This document shows, piece after piece, positions 26,324-33,086 of a DNA stretch of 41,963 bases. Made by a program: the position numbers and the translations under genes. The DNA is from an uncultured Prevotella sp. Lineage in GTDB: Bacteria > Bacteroidota > Bacteroidia > Bacteroidales > Bacteroidaceae. Under the pieces are notes generated by a model that saw only the letters and a program-made list of their open reading frames with translations, searched no databases and was not told the origin of the DNA. The stretch covers positions 1 through 41,963 of the forward strand of contig ONHQ01000026.1 of NCBI GenBank assembly GCA_900317685.1, in the 5' to 3' direction. Position 1 is the first letter of the stretch, and each line of letters begins with the position of its first letter.

Positions 26324-27112
26324 ATGACGAGCTCAAAGAGTCGTGTGCTCATCGCCGAAGACTTTAAGCAATTGACCTTCAAGGACGAAAAGACGGGCGT
26401 GACGCTCCGCTACAACCTCTTCGTGCCAAAGAACTACGATGCGTCAAAGCGCTATCCCCTTGTTCTCTTCATGCATGACGCCAGCGGTGCGAACCAAGTA
26501 GACAACTACACGCTCCTGCAAGGCAACGGTGCCACCGTATGGGCTTCGCCCCGCGACCAGGCCAAGCACCCATGCTTTGTGCTCGCTCCGCAGTACGATG
26601 AGATTGTCGTGGACGACAGCTTCCGCGTATCAGCAAGTGCCGAGACGACCATTGACCTGCTCGATGCCATCAAGAGTCAGTACAGCATCGATGCCGACCG
26701 TGTCTACACCACCGGCCAGTCGATGGGTTGCATGCTGAGCTATCTACTCATGTCAACCCACCCCGACGAGTTTGCCGCCGGCATGCTCGTAGCCGGACAG
26801 TGGGACCCGAAGGTCATCGCTCCGATGGCCAAGAAGCCGCTGTGGCTCGTCTCCTGCACGGGTGACGCCAAGAGCTCGGCCGGTGCTGCCACTGCCCTGA
26901 GGCTCTGGAGCTCATTAGGGGCCAAGACCGATTCTGCATCGTGGCCACTCGACACTACCGAGGTGGCACGTGCACAAGAAATTGAAGCCTTGCGCCGTCA
27001 GCCCGTCACCATCCGTTACAGCCATCTGCGCGGCGGCTGTCACAACGGCACCTGGCGTGTGGCCTACACCTTCCGCGCTGTGCGCGACTGGCTGTTCAGC
27101 CAACATAAGTAA
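26324..27112 (+). CDS. Alpha/beta-hydrolase (predicted peptidase/esterase), 5' end probably lost
   Basis: This 262-residue alpha/beta-hydrolase is of the type annotated as predicted peptidase or PHB-depolymerase-like. The nucleophile is in TGQSMGCMLSYLLM (G-x-S-x-G), a likely acid residue is in VSCTGDAKSS and the histidine is in GGCHNGTW. The only ATG start gives a protein with no signal peptide. The reading frame continues upstream without stop to 26225 and encodes a protein-like stretch (QAKAIKTAAGKTYKAGET) just before this ATG. That stretch looks like the mature start of an exported protein, so the signal peptide and true start seem missing. It could be a recent pseudogene or use a non-ATG start. 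Confidence 0.7.
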   Translation: MTSSKSRVLIAEDFKQLTFKDEKTGVTLRYNLFVPKNYDASKRYPLVLFMHDASGANQVDNYTLLQGNGATVWASPRDQAKHPCFVLAPQYDEIVVDDSFRVSASAETTIDLLDAIKSQYSIDADRVYTTGQSMGCMLSYLLMSTHPDEFAAGMLVAGQWDPKVIAPMAKKPLWLVSCTGDAKSSAGAATALRLWSSLGAKTDSASWPLDTTEVARAQEIEALRRQPVTIRYSHLRGGCHNGTWRVAYTFRAVRDWLFSQHK

Positions 27113-27177
27113 AGCTTGGTATTTAGTAAGGCCATGACACTGTACAGAAGTAACCGTATGTATAAAGAACTTCATAG

Positions 27178-27211
27178 AAGCCCCGGGGCATGTGTGCCTC
27201 GGGGCTTTTTT
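27178..27211 (+). terminator. Intrinsic terminator after the hydrolase gene
   Basis: AAGCCCCGGGGCA and TGCCTCGGGGCTT form a strong stem around TGTG, followed by TTTT. It ends the plus-strand transcript that starts at the TonB receptor gene. Confidence 0.9.
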
Positions 27212-27493
27212 GATGGTATGTAGCGGAGTCCTTGCTCCTCCCTGTCATCAAATGAGGAATTGTTGAAATTGTAAAGGGAAGATGCCGACGCTGTCAGGCG
27301 GTGTATGTCAAAATTAACCTATTCCTCGCCGTTATAACATAAATTGATTACTGTACGGCAAACATCGTTAAAGATAAGCTGTGGTTGATGGCATGTTGAT
27401 AGAAAAGCCTTATCTTTGCATTGCATCAGGCGAAGGACAAGCTGGTTTTCCCTTACGCCTCATGCAAGCTATACGAACCTCTAACAGAAAGGA
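27212..27493 (+). other. Intergenic region with a promoter for the 92-residue gene
   Basis: No gene is seen. The AT-rich part around 27310-27400 leads to TATCTTTG at 27411-27418, a good -7 element. A GGTTG at 27383-27387 is slightly too far upstream (23 bases). The predicted leader before the ATG at 27494 is about 70 bases. Confidence 0.55.
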
Positions 27494-27772
27494 ATGGACA
27501 TGAAAATCAACATGAAGATCAATAAGGATATCAAGAGTTATATCCGTGACCTCACCGAATTGGTGTGGGCATATATCCGCCACCGCGCAGCCTATCCTGC
27601 CAATGCCCTGCTCGCCGTGCAGCGCGAACTGGCCTGCAACGTTTTCGACAGTCCCGACAACTGCCGCGGCTGTGACTTTTACGCTCCCGAGATGCTGCTC
27701 ACCTATAACGAAAAAGGTGCTATGGTACCCAATCATAGCGTCATCAAGAGTATTGCGAAAAGATACTACTAA
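27494..27772 (+). CDS. Small protein of unknown function with a CxxC motif
   Basis: This is a 92-residue protein I do not recognise by function. It starts with a basic segment (MDMKINMKINKDIK), followed by a helical middle (YIRDLTELVWAYIRHRAAYPANALLAVQRELA). Near the C-terminus are DNCRGCDFYAPEMLL and a basic tail ending KRYY. The CxxC and one upstream cysteine (LACNVF) could bind a metal or form a disulfide. It has no signal peptide or membrane segment. Its own promoter, moderate GC and balanced composition support it as a real gene. It converges with purN. Confidence 0.7.
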   Translation: MDMKINMKINKDIKSYIRDLTELVWAYIRHRAAYPANALLAVQRELACNVFDSPDNCRGCDFYAPEMLLTYNEKGAMVPNHSVIKSIAKRYY

Positions 27773-27785
27773 AGCTCTTCTCTAA

Positions 27786-27804
27786 CTCCCCCTCCAAGGG
27801 GGAG
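27786..27804. repeat. Short copy of the GC-rich palindromic repeat
   Basis: CTCCCCC and GGGGGAG around TCCAA, between two convergent genes (27494-27772 and purN), where it can act as a terminator. Confidence 0.6.
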
Positions 27805-27837
27805 AATCGCAATACCAGCCCTCTGATGTAGTGGGTG

Positions 27838-28401
27838 TCATAAGAGCAGCCGCTCGATGACTTTGGGATAATACTCCATCTCCAATGCATGCTCTTTGGC
27901 GGCTATTGTCTCCGGCGTGTCTTCCGGCGTGAGGGCTACACGGTACTGCGCGATGATGTCACCGCCATCGCACTGCTCGTTGACCCAGTGCACGGTCATG
28001 CCCGTCTCCTGCTCGTGCGCTGCCCACACAGCCTCGTGGACATGGTGGCCGTACATGCCCTTACCACCAAACTTCGGCAACAACGAGGGATGGATGTTGA
28101 TGATAGCATGAGGGAAAGCCTGAATGAGAAACGAGGGTATCATCAGCAAGAAACCCGCTAAGACAATGAACTGCACGCCATGCTCCCGCAGCAAAGGCAA
28201 CAGTTTGCCAGAATCGTTGAAATCAGCACGCGGCATGATCGCCGTAGGCACTCCCAGCCGCTCGGCACGCTCCAAGACAGGGGCGCCGGACTTGTTGCAC
28301 AAGACCAGCGCTACATTGATATGATCAGATTGGGCAAAGTAGCGGATGATGTTTTCACAATTGGTGCCGTTGCCCGAGGCGAAAACAGCTATGTTAATCA
28401 T
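27838..28401 (-). CDS. purN: Phosphoribosylglycinamide formyltransferase
   Basis: This 187-residue enzyme transfers formyl from 10-formyltetrahydrofolate to GAR in purine synthesis. The catalytic residues N102 and H104 are in INIHPSLLPKFGGKGMYG, and D145 is in EQCDGGDII. The N-terminal FASGNGTNCENII binds the substrate phosphate. The length is normal. Its ATG overlaps the end of the HAD gene by 8 bases (ATGATTAA), a sign of translational coupling. Both are transcribed from the promoter at 29029-29059. Confidence 0.95.
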   Translation of the reverse strand: MINIAVFASGNGTNCENIIRYFAQSDHINVALVLCNKSGAPVLERAERLGVPTAIMPRADFNDSGKLLPLLREHGVQFIVLAGFLLMIPSFLIQAFPHAIINIHPSLLPKFGGKGMYGHHVHEAVWAAHEQETGMTVHWVNEQCDGGDIIAQYRVALTPEDTPETIAAKEHALEMEYYPKVIERLLL

Positions 28402-29008
28402 GAATCTCCAATAACTTTTTTATTTCCAGGATTGTTTCTGCCGGATTCTCCCTGTTGAAGCGGATGCCCTGCATGCCCACAGACTGACAGCCTTTGATGT
28501 TCTCGGCCTTGTCGTCGAGGAACAGACATGTATCTGCCTTAAGGTGGAACTTGCCGAGAAAAGCCTGGTAGATGGCTGGATCAGGCTTGAGCAGATGCAC
28601 ATCCTTAGACACAAGCTCGTCGGTGATGAGGCCAAAAACGCTGAACTTAGCCTTCACCTCCAGCAGCTTACTCGACCAGTTGCTCAGTCCATAGACATTG
28701 TACCCACGGTCTTTCAGCAACGCGATGAGTTCGCGAATGCCCGGTGTCTCCACGGTGAAGACATCGGTGTAGTGACCGGCAAAATAGCTGAGCGCATCGG
28801 CATATTCGGGCCATCGCTCCTGCTGTTGACGGATATAATAGTCAAAGGGGTGCAGTTCCCGGTCCATAGCTGCGCCAACCTCTTCCGGCAATACGTGGCC
28901 CATGAACCACTGTCCTTGTTCCCTACTTCCCAACAACTTGCCGAAGAAAGCCACAAAGTCGTACTGCACCAGCACGCCACCATAGTCAAAAACGATGTTC
29001 TCTATCAT
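28394..29008 (-). CDS. HAD-superfamily phosphatase, YihX-like
   Basis: This 204-residue haloacid-dehalogenase-type hydrolase has motif I VFDYGGVL (nucleophile D8), motif II YGLSNWS, motif III Lys in LLKPDPAIY and motif IV CLFLDDKAENIKG. The helical cap lies between residues 15 and 85. This arrangement matches the YihX-like group, which dephosphorylates sugar phosphates such as glucose-1-phosphate; the substrate here is not known. It is translationally coupled to purN. Confidence 0.88.
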   Translation of the reverse strand: MIENIVFDYGGVLVQYDFVAFFGKLLGSREQGQWFMGHVLPEEVGAAMDRELHPFDYYIRQQQERWPEYADALSYFAGHYTDVFTVETPGIRELIALLKDRGYNVYGLSNWSSKLLEVKAKFSVFGLITDELVSKDVHLLKPDPAIYQAFLGKFHLKADTCLFLDDKAENIKGCQSVGMQGIRFNRENPAETILEIKKLLEIHD

Positions 29009-29028
29009 TGCTTTAGCTTATTTTCCCA

Positions 29029-29059
29029 CAAAGATAACGAAAAATATCCAAACGGCAAA
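29029..29059 (-). promoter_or_regulatory. Promoter of the HAD-purN operon
   Basis: On the minus strand, TTTG (29056-29059), exactly 19 bases and TATCTTTG (29029-29036) form a perfect Bacteroidota promoter. It lies back to back with the promoter at 29074-29105. Confidence 0.85.
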
Positions 29060-29073
29060 TAATCTCTTCAATA

Positions 29074-29105
29074 GTTGCGCGTTTGGATAAAAAGTCTTAT
29101 CTTTG
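29074..29105 (+). promoter_or_regulatory. Promoter of the small membrane protein cluster
   Basis: GTTG (29074-29077), a 20-base spacer and TATCTTTG (29098-29105). The -7 element ends 4 bases before the first ATG (29110), so the transcript is probably leaderless or nearly so. Confidence 0.75.
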
Positions 29106-29109
29106 CGGT

Positions 29110-29337
29110 ATGACATTGAAAGAAGACAGAGAACGGGAGAAGAGCAGACGGGAGGCACTTGGCAAGTTTCTCTACAATCTGGCTCAGACCTGCTTCACAG
29201 CGATGGTTGTGGGAGCAGTAGTGACGTTTTTCCTCTCTAAGGTCAAAACACAGATATTTATTGGATTATTTGGCTTAGGAGTAGTTTGTACAGTAGCAAT
29301 TGCTTACGTAGCTAATTATATATTAAAGAAGAAGTGA
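29110..29337 (+). CDS. Small two-helix membrane protein (DUF6722-like)
   Basis: This 75-residue protein has a charged cytoplasmic N-terminus (MTLKEDREREKSRREALGKF) and two membrane helices (about 27-46, FTAMVVGAVVTFFL, and 50-71, IFIGLFGLGVVCTVAIAYVA), ending in KKK. It resembles small Bacteroidota proteins annotated as DUF6722, but I am not sure of the family. The ATG at 29110 is the first in frame; a TTG at 29083 lies inside the promoter. The first micro-protein gene starts 1 base after its stop. This suggests one operon and perhaps a shared membrane complex. The function is unknown. Confidence 0.75.
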   Translation: MTLKEDREREKSRREALGKFLYNLAQTCFTAMVVGAVVTFFLSKVKTQIFIGLFGLGVVCTVAIAYVANYILKKK

Positions 29338-29338
29338 T

Positions 29339-29458
29339 ATGGGGAACTTTGAAGGAATATTCATCGTATTTGGTGGTACAGCAATTATTGCCATCCTCTT
29401 TGCCATTTGGCTCCACACAAAGAGTGGAGAGAAATGGCTGAAGTCGCTTGATGACTAA
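29339..29458 (+). CDS. Membrane micro-protein, copy 1 of 4
   Basis: This is a 39-residue predicted protein. It has a short acidic N-terminus (MGNFEG), one membrane helix (IFIVFGGTAIIAILFAIWL) and a charged tail HTKSGEKWLKSLDD. The positive residues sit after the helix, so the C-terminus should face the cytoplasm. It starts 1 base after the stop of the two-helix protein, suggesting translational coupling. It is the most divergent copy at the N-terminus, while the last 20 residues are shared with copies 3 and 4. Conservation of the protein with silent changes among copies supports real coding. The function is unknown. Confidence 0.75.
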   Translation: MGNFEGIFIVFGGTAIIAILFAIWLHTKSGEKWLKSLDD

Positions 29459-29477
29459 GCTATTTAGGAGAACCGAA

Positions 29478-29600
29478 ATGATGCAAGGACTTGACGGACT
29501 TATATTTGTTTTGGGTGGCTCTGCGGCAATTGGTATTCTCTTTGCCATTTGGCTCCACACAAAGAGCGGGCAGAAATGGCTAAAGTCACTTGACGACTAA
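29478..29600 (+). CDS. Membrane micro-protein, copy 2 of 4
   Basis: A 40-residue protein beginning MMQGLDG, then LIFVLGGSAAIGILFAIWL and the tail HTKSGQKWLKSLDD (Gln replaces Glu). A second ATG follows directly at 29481. The gap from copy 1 is 19 bases and contains TTTAGGAGAACC, also found before copy 3 as TTTAGAGGAACC. The same topology (N-out, C-in) is expected. The function is unknown. Confidence 0.75.
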   Translation: MMQGLDGLIFVLGGSAAIGILFAIWLHTKSGQKWLKSLDD

Positions 29601-29621
29601 ACAATTTAGAGGAACCGTAAA

Positions 29622-29744
29622 ATGATACAAGGACTTGACGGACTTATTATCGTATTGGGAGGAACTGGTATCGTTGCCATTCTCTTTGCCATTTGGCTCC
29701 ACACAAAGAGCGGAGAGAAATGGCTAAAGTCACTTGACGACTGA
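29622..29744 (+). CDS. Membrane micro-protein, copy 3 of 4
   Basis: A 40-residue protein: MIQGLDG, membrane helix LIIVLGGTGIVAILFAIWL and tail HTKSGEKWLKSLDD, ending in TGA rather than TAA. The start lies 144 bases after that of copy 2, so the pair arose by tandem duplication of gene plus spacer. The nucleotide sequence of the last ~65 bases is nearly identical to the other copies. Confidence 0.75.
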   Translation: MIQGLDGLIIVLGGTGIVAILFAIWLHTKSGEKWLKSLDD

Positions 29745-29764
29745 ATATTCAAAGTAACAACAGA

Positions 29765-29887
29765 ATGATACATGGATTAGAAGGACTCATTATTGTTTTT
29801 GCTGGTACATCCATCGTTGCCATACTCTTTGCCATTTGGCTTCACACAAAGAGTGGAGAGAAATGGCTAAAGTCACTTGACGACTAA
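29765..29887 (+). CDS. Membrane micro-protein, copy 4 of 4
   Basis: A 40-residue protein: MIHGLEG, helix LIIVFAGTSIVAILFAIWL and tail HTKSGEKWLKSLDD. It is the last member of the series, 143 bases after copy 3. The palindromic repeat that follows (from 29896) may end the transcript. Confidence 0.75.
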   Translation: MIHGLEGLIIVFAGTSIVAILFAIWLHTKSGEKWLKSLDD

Positions 29888-29895
29888 ACGAACAG

Positions 29896-30067
29896 CCTCA
29901 CCCCCGTACCCCTCTCCAAAAGAGAGGGGAGTGATTACCGACAAGAGTTGTTAGGACTGCCTCACCCCCGTACTTTCAACGAAAACCAGCGAACCGAAAG
30001 AGGTTAGGGTGTCACCCACCAAACATTTTACTCCCCTCTCCCTTGGAGAGGGGTATGGGGGTGAGGC
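29896..30067. repeat. Facing copies of the palindromic repeat between convergent genes
   Basis: CCTCACCCCCGTACC with the hairpin CCCCTCTC/GAGAGGGG (29896-29929) is matched by an inverted copy at 30031-30067 (CTCCCCTCTCCCTTGG, then GGGGGTGAGGC). A partial copy CCTCACCCCCGTAC lies between them at about 29960. The pair can fold into one large hairpin. It separates the micro-protein cluster from the convergent hmuR-like gene and probably ends both transcripts. Confidence 0.8.
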
Positions 30068-32146
30068 TTATAGTCTGATCTTGCACCCCACCATCACATT
30101 CGTACCATCGACAATCGGACTGTTGAGGTAATAGTATTTCGGACGATAGTTCAGCAGGTTGTCGACGGCAAAAGTCAGCTTCAGATGTTTGCCGATGCCC
30201 ATTTGTGCCGACAACTTCCACAGCGTATAAGCCGGATAATGCACCGTGATGGTGCCCTCCTCCACTTTATAGTAGTTTTTAAACTCTTGGTTGTCGATAC
30301 CTGACAGGAAGCGACCGTCCAGAGCCACCATTCCATCCATCAAAGTAGAGAAGCGGTGTGTCCAGTCGGCATGTGCCGTCAGACTGTGCTTGCGTGCAGG
30401 CAAATAGGGACTGGCAAGTTTCTGACCATTCTCGTGTCCAGCCTGCTCATCGACAAAGGCATAGGACAGACGGGCGTCGAGGCCACAACTCCACCGTGCA
30501 CGCGCCGTCGCCTCAAAGCCTGCAACGTTCATCTTGTCGATATTCACATAAGGCAAACGCGGCATAGCATCGGAAGCACTGGCGTAATAAGGATTTCCCG
30601 ACGTGATCTTATTGGTCACGCGGTTGCAGTATCCGGCTAACAAAAAGCCATAGTTACCCTTGACATACTCCACGCTGAGGTTGAAATTGTGACTCACCTC
30701 TGGTTTTAGCAGTGGATTACCCGTGATGGTCCAGATGCCGATCATGTCGAAATCGTAATATTTCTCTTTCAATGTCGGAGCCCGGAAGCCCATGCCATAG
30801 CCAAAGCGAACGTTGAGATGGTCGATAGGCGTATGGCGCACGCTGAACTTCGGCGTGACGCGCTGGATGTGATGATCCGAGAAATAGTCATAGCGCAGTG
30901 CCCCGACAAACTCCCAGCGGCTGTTAAGTTTCCAGTCGAACTGCGCAAAGACGTCGGCACTCTGCTGGTGATGTGCGGCGTCAAGCTTGGTATTATTGAG
31001 ATAGTCGTAGAGATAGTCGGCTCCGGCCGTGAGCACATTGTCGCCGAAAGTATGGTTATAAAGCAGACGCACACTATTCTGCACATTGGAATAGCTGCGC
31101 ATGTCGAGTTTTTGCCGGCGCAACCATGTCGACTTGTCGTACTGGTCAAAACTGTACGAGCCCTCCAAGATGTCATTGTCTGTCAGCGTCCACTGCGCCT
31201 TGGCTCCTGCTGTGAAGTCACGATAGCGCTCGGGCGACTCCACGCTACGCTTCACCTGACGGAAAAAATAGCCGCCACGTCCCGTGAGCTTCAGCCTATC
31301 CAACGGCTGCCAGATGGCTTTGTCGGCAAAGTTCCAGGTACGGTCGCCGAAGATGGTGGTGATGGTGCGTGCGACAGCCCCGTCAGCACTGTGCACGTCA
31401 TAGTTGTCTTGCGTCGTCCTGTTCATGTTGAACACATTGCTCCACCTGCTGCCTCCACCTTGCAGAGCCAGTCCATAGCGCTGCTCGTTGTGTTTGGCGA
31501 GACGCACGTCGAGCGTAGCACTGAGTTTCTTTGCTGCTTCCTTAGTGATAATGTTGATAACGCCACCATTGGCATTGCTGCCATAGAGTGCCGAAGCCGC
31601 ACCCTTGACGATCTCGATGTGGTCTACGTTGTCCATCGACAAACGCGTGAAGTCTACGTCGTCCATCGTCTCGCCTGCGAGACGCTCACCATCCACAAGG
31701 ATGAGCACGCTCTGTCCTCCAAAGCCAGAGAAGTTAAGGTGCACCATTTGGTTCTGGGCAAAGGAGAACTCCACGCCTGGCATCACCTGCTGCAACAGGT
31801 CCTTGATGTTGGTGGCGTCGGTCTTCTCAATGTCGGCATGGCTGATGACCTGCGTGAGCACAGGCGTCTCCATGAGCAGTTTGGGCGAACGGGTTCCCGT
31901 GACAACCACCTGCGAGAGCTCTTGACCGGTAAGGAGGGAATCAAGCCCTCTCCCTAACCCTCCCCCGGAGGGGAGGGAATGAGCCTCTGTGTCAAGCCCT
32001 CTCCCTAGCCCTCCCCCGAGGGGGAGGGAATGAGCATTTGTGTCCTCAACTGAGTGAGCCGTGAACAATGGAGCATCACCGCTAGGCAACGCTTGGATAG
32101 CCAATGGACAGAACAGAGTGATTATCAAGAGCTGACGCTTGTTCAT
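30068..32146 (-). CDS. TonB-dependent haem receptor, HmuR-like
   Basis: This is a 692-residue outer-membrane receptor. A signal peptide (MNKRQLLIITLFCPLAIQA) is followed by an unusual low-complexity region (residues 38-69) made of two translated copies of the genomic palindromic repeat. After it come the TonB-box-like SQVVVTGTRSPK, the plug (VLILVDGERL, IEIVKGAASALYGSNANGGVINIIT) and the barrel (FRAPTLKEKYYDF, YNLSVEY-type strands), ending in VGCKIRL. The size and the partner HmuY-like lipoprotein suggest HmuR-type haem uptake; vitamin B12 or a siderophore is possible. It is the third gene of a leftward operon, 124 bases after hmuY. That gap holds another repeat copy and a palindrome. Confidence 0.85.
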   Translation of the reverse strand: MNKRQLLIITLFCPLAIQALPSGDAPLFTAHSVEDTNAHSLPLGGGLGRGLDTEAHSLPSGGGLGRGLDSLLTGQELSQVVVTGTRSPKLLMETPVLTQVISHADIEKTDATNIKDLLQQVMPGVEFSFAQNQMVHLNFSGFGGQSVLILVDGERLAGETMDDVDFTRLSMDNVDHIEIVKGAASALYGSNANGGVINIITKEAAKKLSATLDVRLAKHNEQRYGLALQGGGSRWSNVFNMNRTTQDNYDVHSADGAVARTITTIFGDRTWNFADKAIWQPLDRLKLTGRGGYFFRQVKRSVESPERYRDFTAGAKAQWTLTDNDILEGSYSFDQYDKSTWLRRQKLDMRSYSNVQNSVRLLYNHTFGDNVLTAGADYLYDYLNNTKLDAAHHQQSADVFAQFDWKLNSRWEFVGALRYDYFSDHHIQRVTPKFSVRHTPIDHLNVRFGYGMGFRAPTLKEKYYDFDMIGIWTITGNPLLKPEVSHNFNLSVEYVKGNYGFLLAGYCNRVTNKITSGNPYYASASDAMPRLPYVNIDKMNVAGFEATARARWSCGLDARLSYAFVDEQAGHENGQKLASPYLPARKHSLTAHADWTHRFSTLMDGMVALDGRFLSGIDNQEFKNYYKVEEGTITVHYPAYTLWKLSAQMGIGKHLKLTFAVDNLLNYRPKYYYLNSPIVDGTNVMVGCKIRL
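31937..32035 (-). repeat. Two in-frame copies of the palindromic repeat inside the receptor gene
   Basis: Two units of 51 bases encode AHSLPLGGGLGRGLD and AHSLPSGGGLGRGLD (residues 38-52 and 55-69). Each contains the CCCTCCCCC/GGGGGAGGG hairpin with CTAGGG or TTAGGG, as in the intergenic copy at 32219-32256. They sit between the signal peptide and the TonB box. Confidence 0.88.
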
Positions 32147-32183
32147 CTTGTTGTATATGATATTTCTACTTATCTTTATCTAC

Positions 32184-32200
32184 TTATTTGAATCAAATAA
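32184..32200. promoter_or_regulatory. Palindrome upstream of the hmuR-like gene
   Basis: TTATTTG and CAAATAA around AAT form a perfect 7-base inverted repeat, 38 bases before the receptor ATG. It could be an operator. It does not match the classical Fur box. Confidence 0.4.
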
Positions 32201-32218
32201 TGACTCGCCTGGGGTGTG

Positions 32219-32256
32219 CTCATTCCCTCCCCCTCGGGGGAGGGCTAGGGTGAGGG
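32219..32256. repeat. Intergenic copy of the palindromic repeat
   Basis: CTCATTCCCTCC, CCCTCGGGGGAGGG and CTAGGGTGAGGG, in the gap between the hmuY-like and hmuR-like genes. It is nearly the same unit as the two copies inside the receptor gene. Confidence 0.8.
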
Positions 32257-32270
32257 CCTGGGGGCTATGT

Positions 32271-33068
32271 CTATGACCTTAGTCTTCTATAGTTGATTCT
32301 CAGCCAGCAGGTGGTGCCCTGGCTGTTCATGTAGTCTTGCAGTTGCAGGGCGAAGTACTCACCATCCTTGGTGCGCAGGATCATTACGTGGCTGTTGAGC
32401 GCATAGGTGGGCGGAATAGGCGGGATGTTGAAAGCCAGCCACGAGGAGAGCACCTGGTTAATGCGGATGCCCTGGTTGCCCATGATGCAGTTAAGCATCT
32501 CTGTGCGGTCTACCCACACGTCGCGCTCCGTCCATGAGTCGGGCGTAAATGTCTTGCCGGCAAAGGCCTGGGCTGAGTCGGGCACCTCATCCATCGAGGT
32601 ATAACCTGTCTCCAAGGCACTGCCGCCATTGGTACGCACGTTGTCGCGGTGCACGGCAAAGGTCCAGTGCTCGGGTTCTGGCTGCGGAGCCGTAGGCTTG
32701 TAGCCGCGACGCTCATAGTTGGACATGCCCTTGCCAAAGATGTCGAACCAGTAGATGTACATACCGCTGCTATCGCGGGCGGCGTCGGCGTTCTCGGTCT
32801 GCGGGATAGGCCAAGGCGTGAAGTTGGTCTGTGCCTGCTGCAAGGCCGCGGCATCGCCTTTGTCGATTAGCTCTTCGAGCGAGTCGAGGTCAATGTAGTA
32901 CCAGTCGTTCCAACTGGTAGCGTTGATGTAGAGCTGTCCGGCCTTCACTTCGGTCGAGCTATCCTTGTCTTCGTCATAGATGCCATCAAAGACACCGTCG
33001 CAGGATACCGCCAAGGAAAGGCAGCACCCTGCGAGCAGATATATTAAAAGTCGGTTGATGTGGTTCAC
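32271..33068 (-). CDS. HmuY-like haem-binding lipoprotein
   Basis: This 265-residue lipoprotein has the signal peptide ending LAVSC (Cys23), followed by the acidic stretch DGVFDGIYDEDKD, suggesting surface exposure. It resembles the HmuY family: HWTFAVHRDNVRTNGGSA in the first half and, near the C-terminus, MILRTKDGEYFALQLQDY followed by CWLRINYRRL. HmuY proteins bind haem and pass it to the TonB receptor HmuR. The haem-ligand residues cannot be assigned without an alignment. It starts 18 bases after the calycin-like gene stop and precedes the hmuR-like gene, an order consistent with a haem operon. Confidence 0.75.
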   Translation of the reverse strand: MNHINRLLIYLLAGCCLSLAVSCDGVFDGIYDEDKDSSTEVKAGQLYINATSWNDWYYIDLDSLEELIDKGDAAALQQAQTNFTPWPIPQTENADAARDSSGMYIYWFDIFGKGMSNYERRGYKPTAPQPEPEHWTFAVHRDNVRTNGGSALETGYTSMDEVPDSAQAFAGKTFTPDSWTERDVWVDRTEMLNCIMGNQGIRINQVLSSWLAFNIPPIPPTYALNSHVMILRTKDGEYFALQLQDYMNSQGTTCWLRINYRRLRS

Positions 33069-33086
33069 TATATATAATAATGAGTA

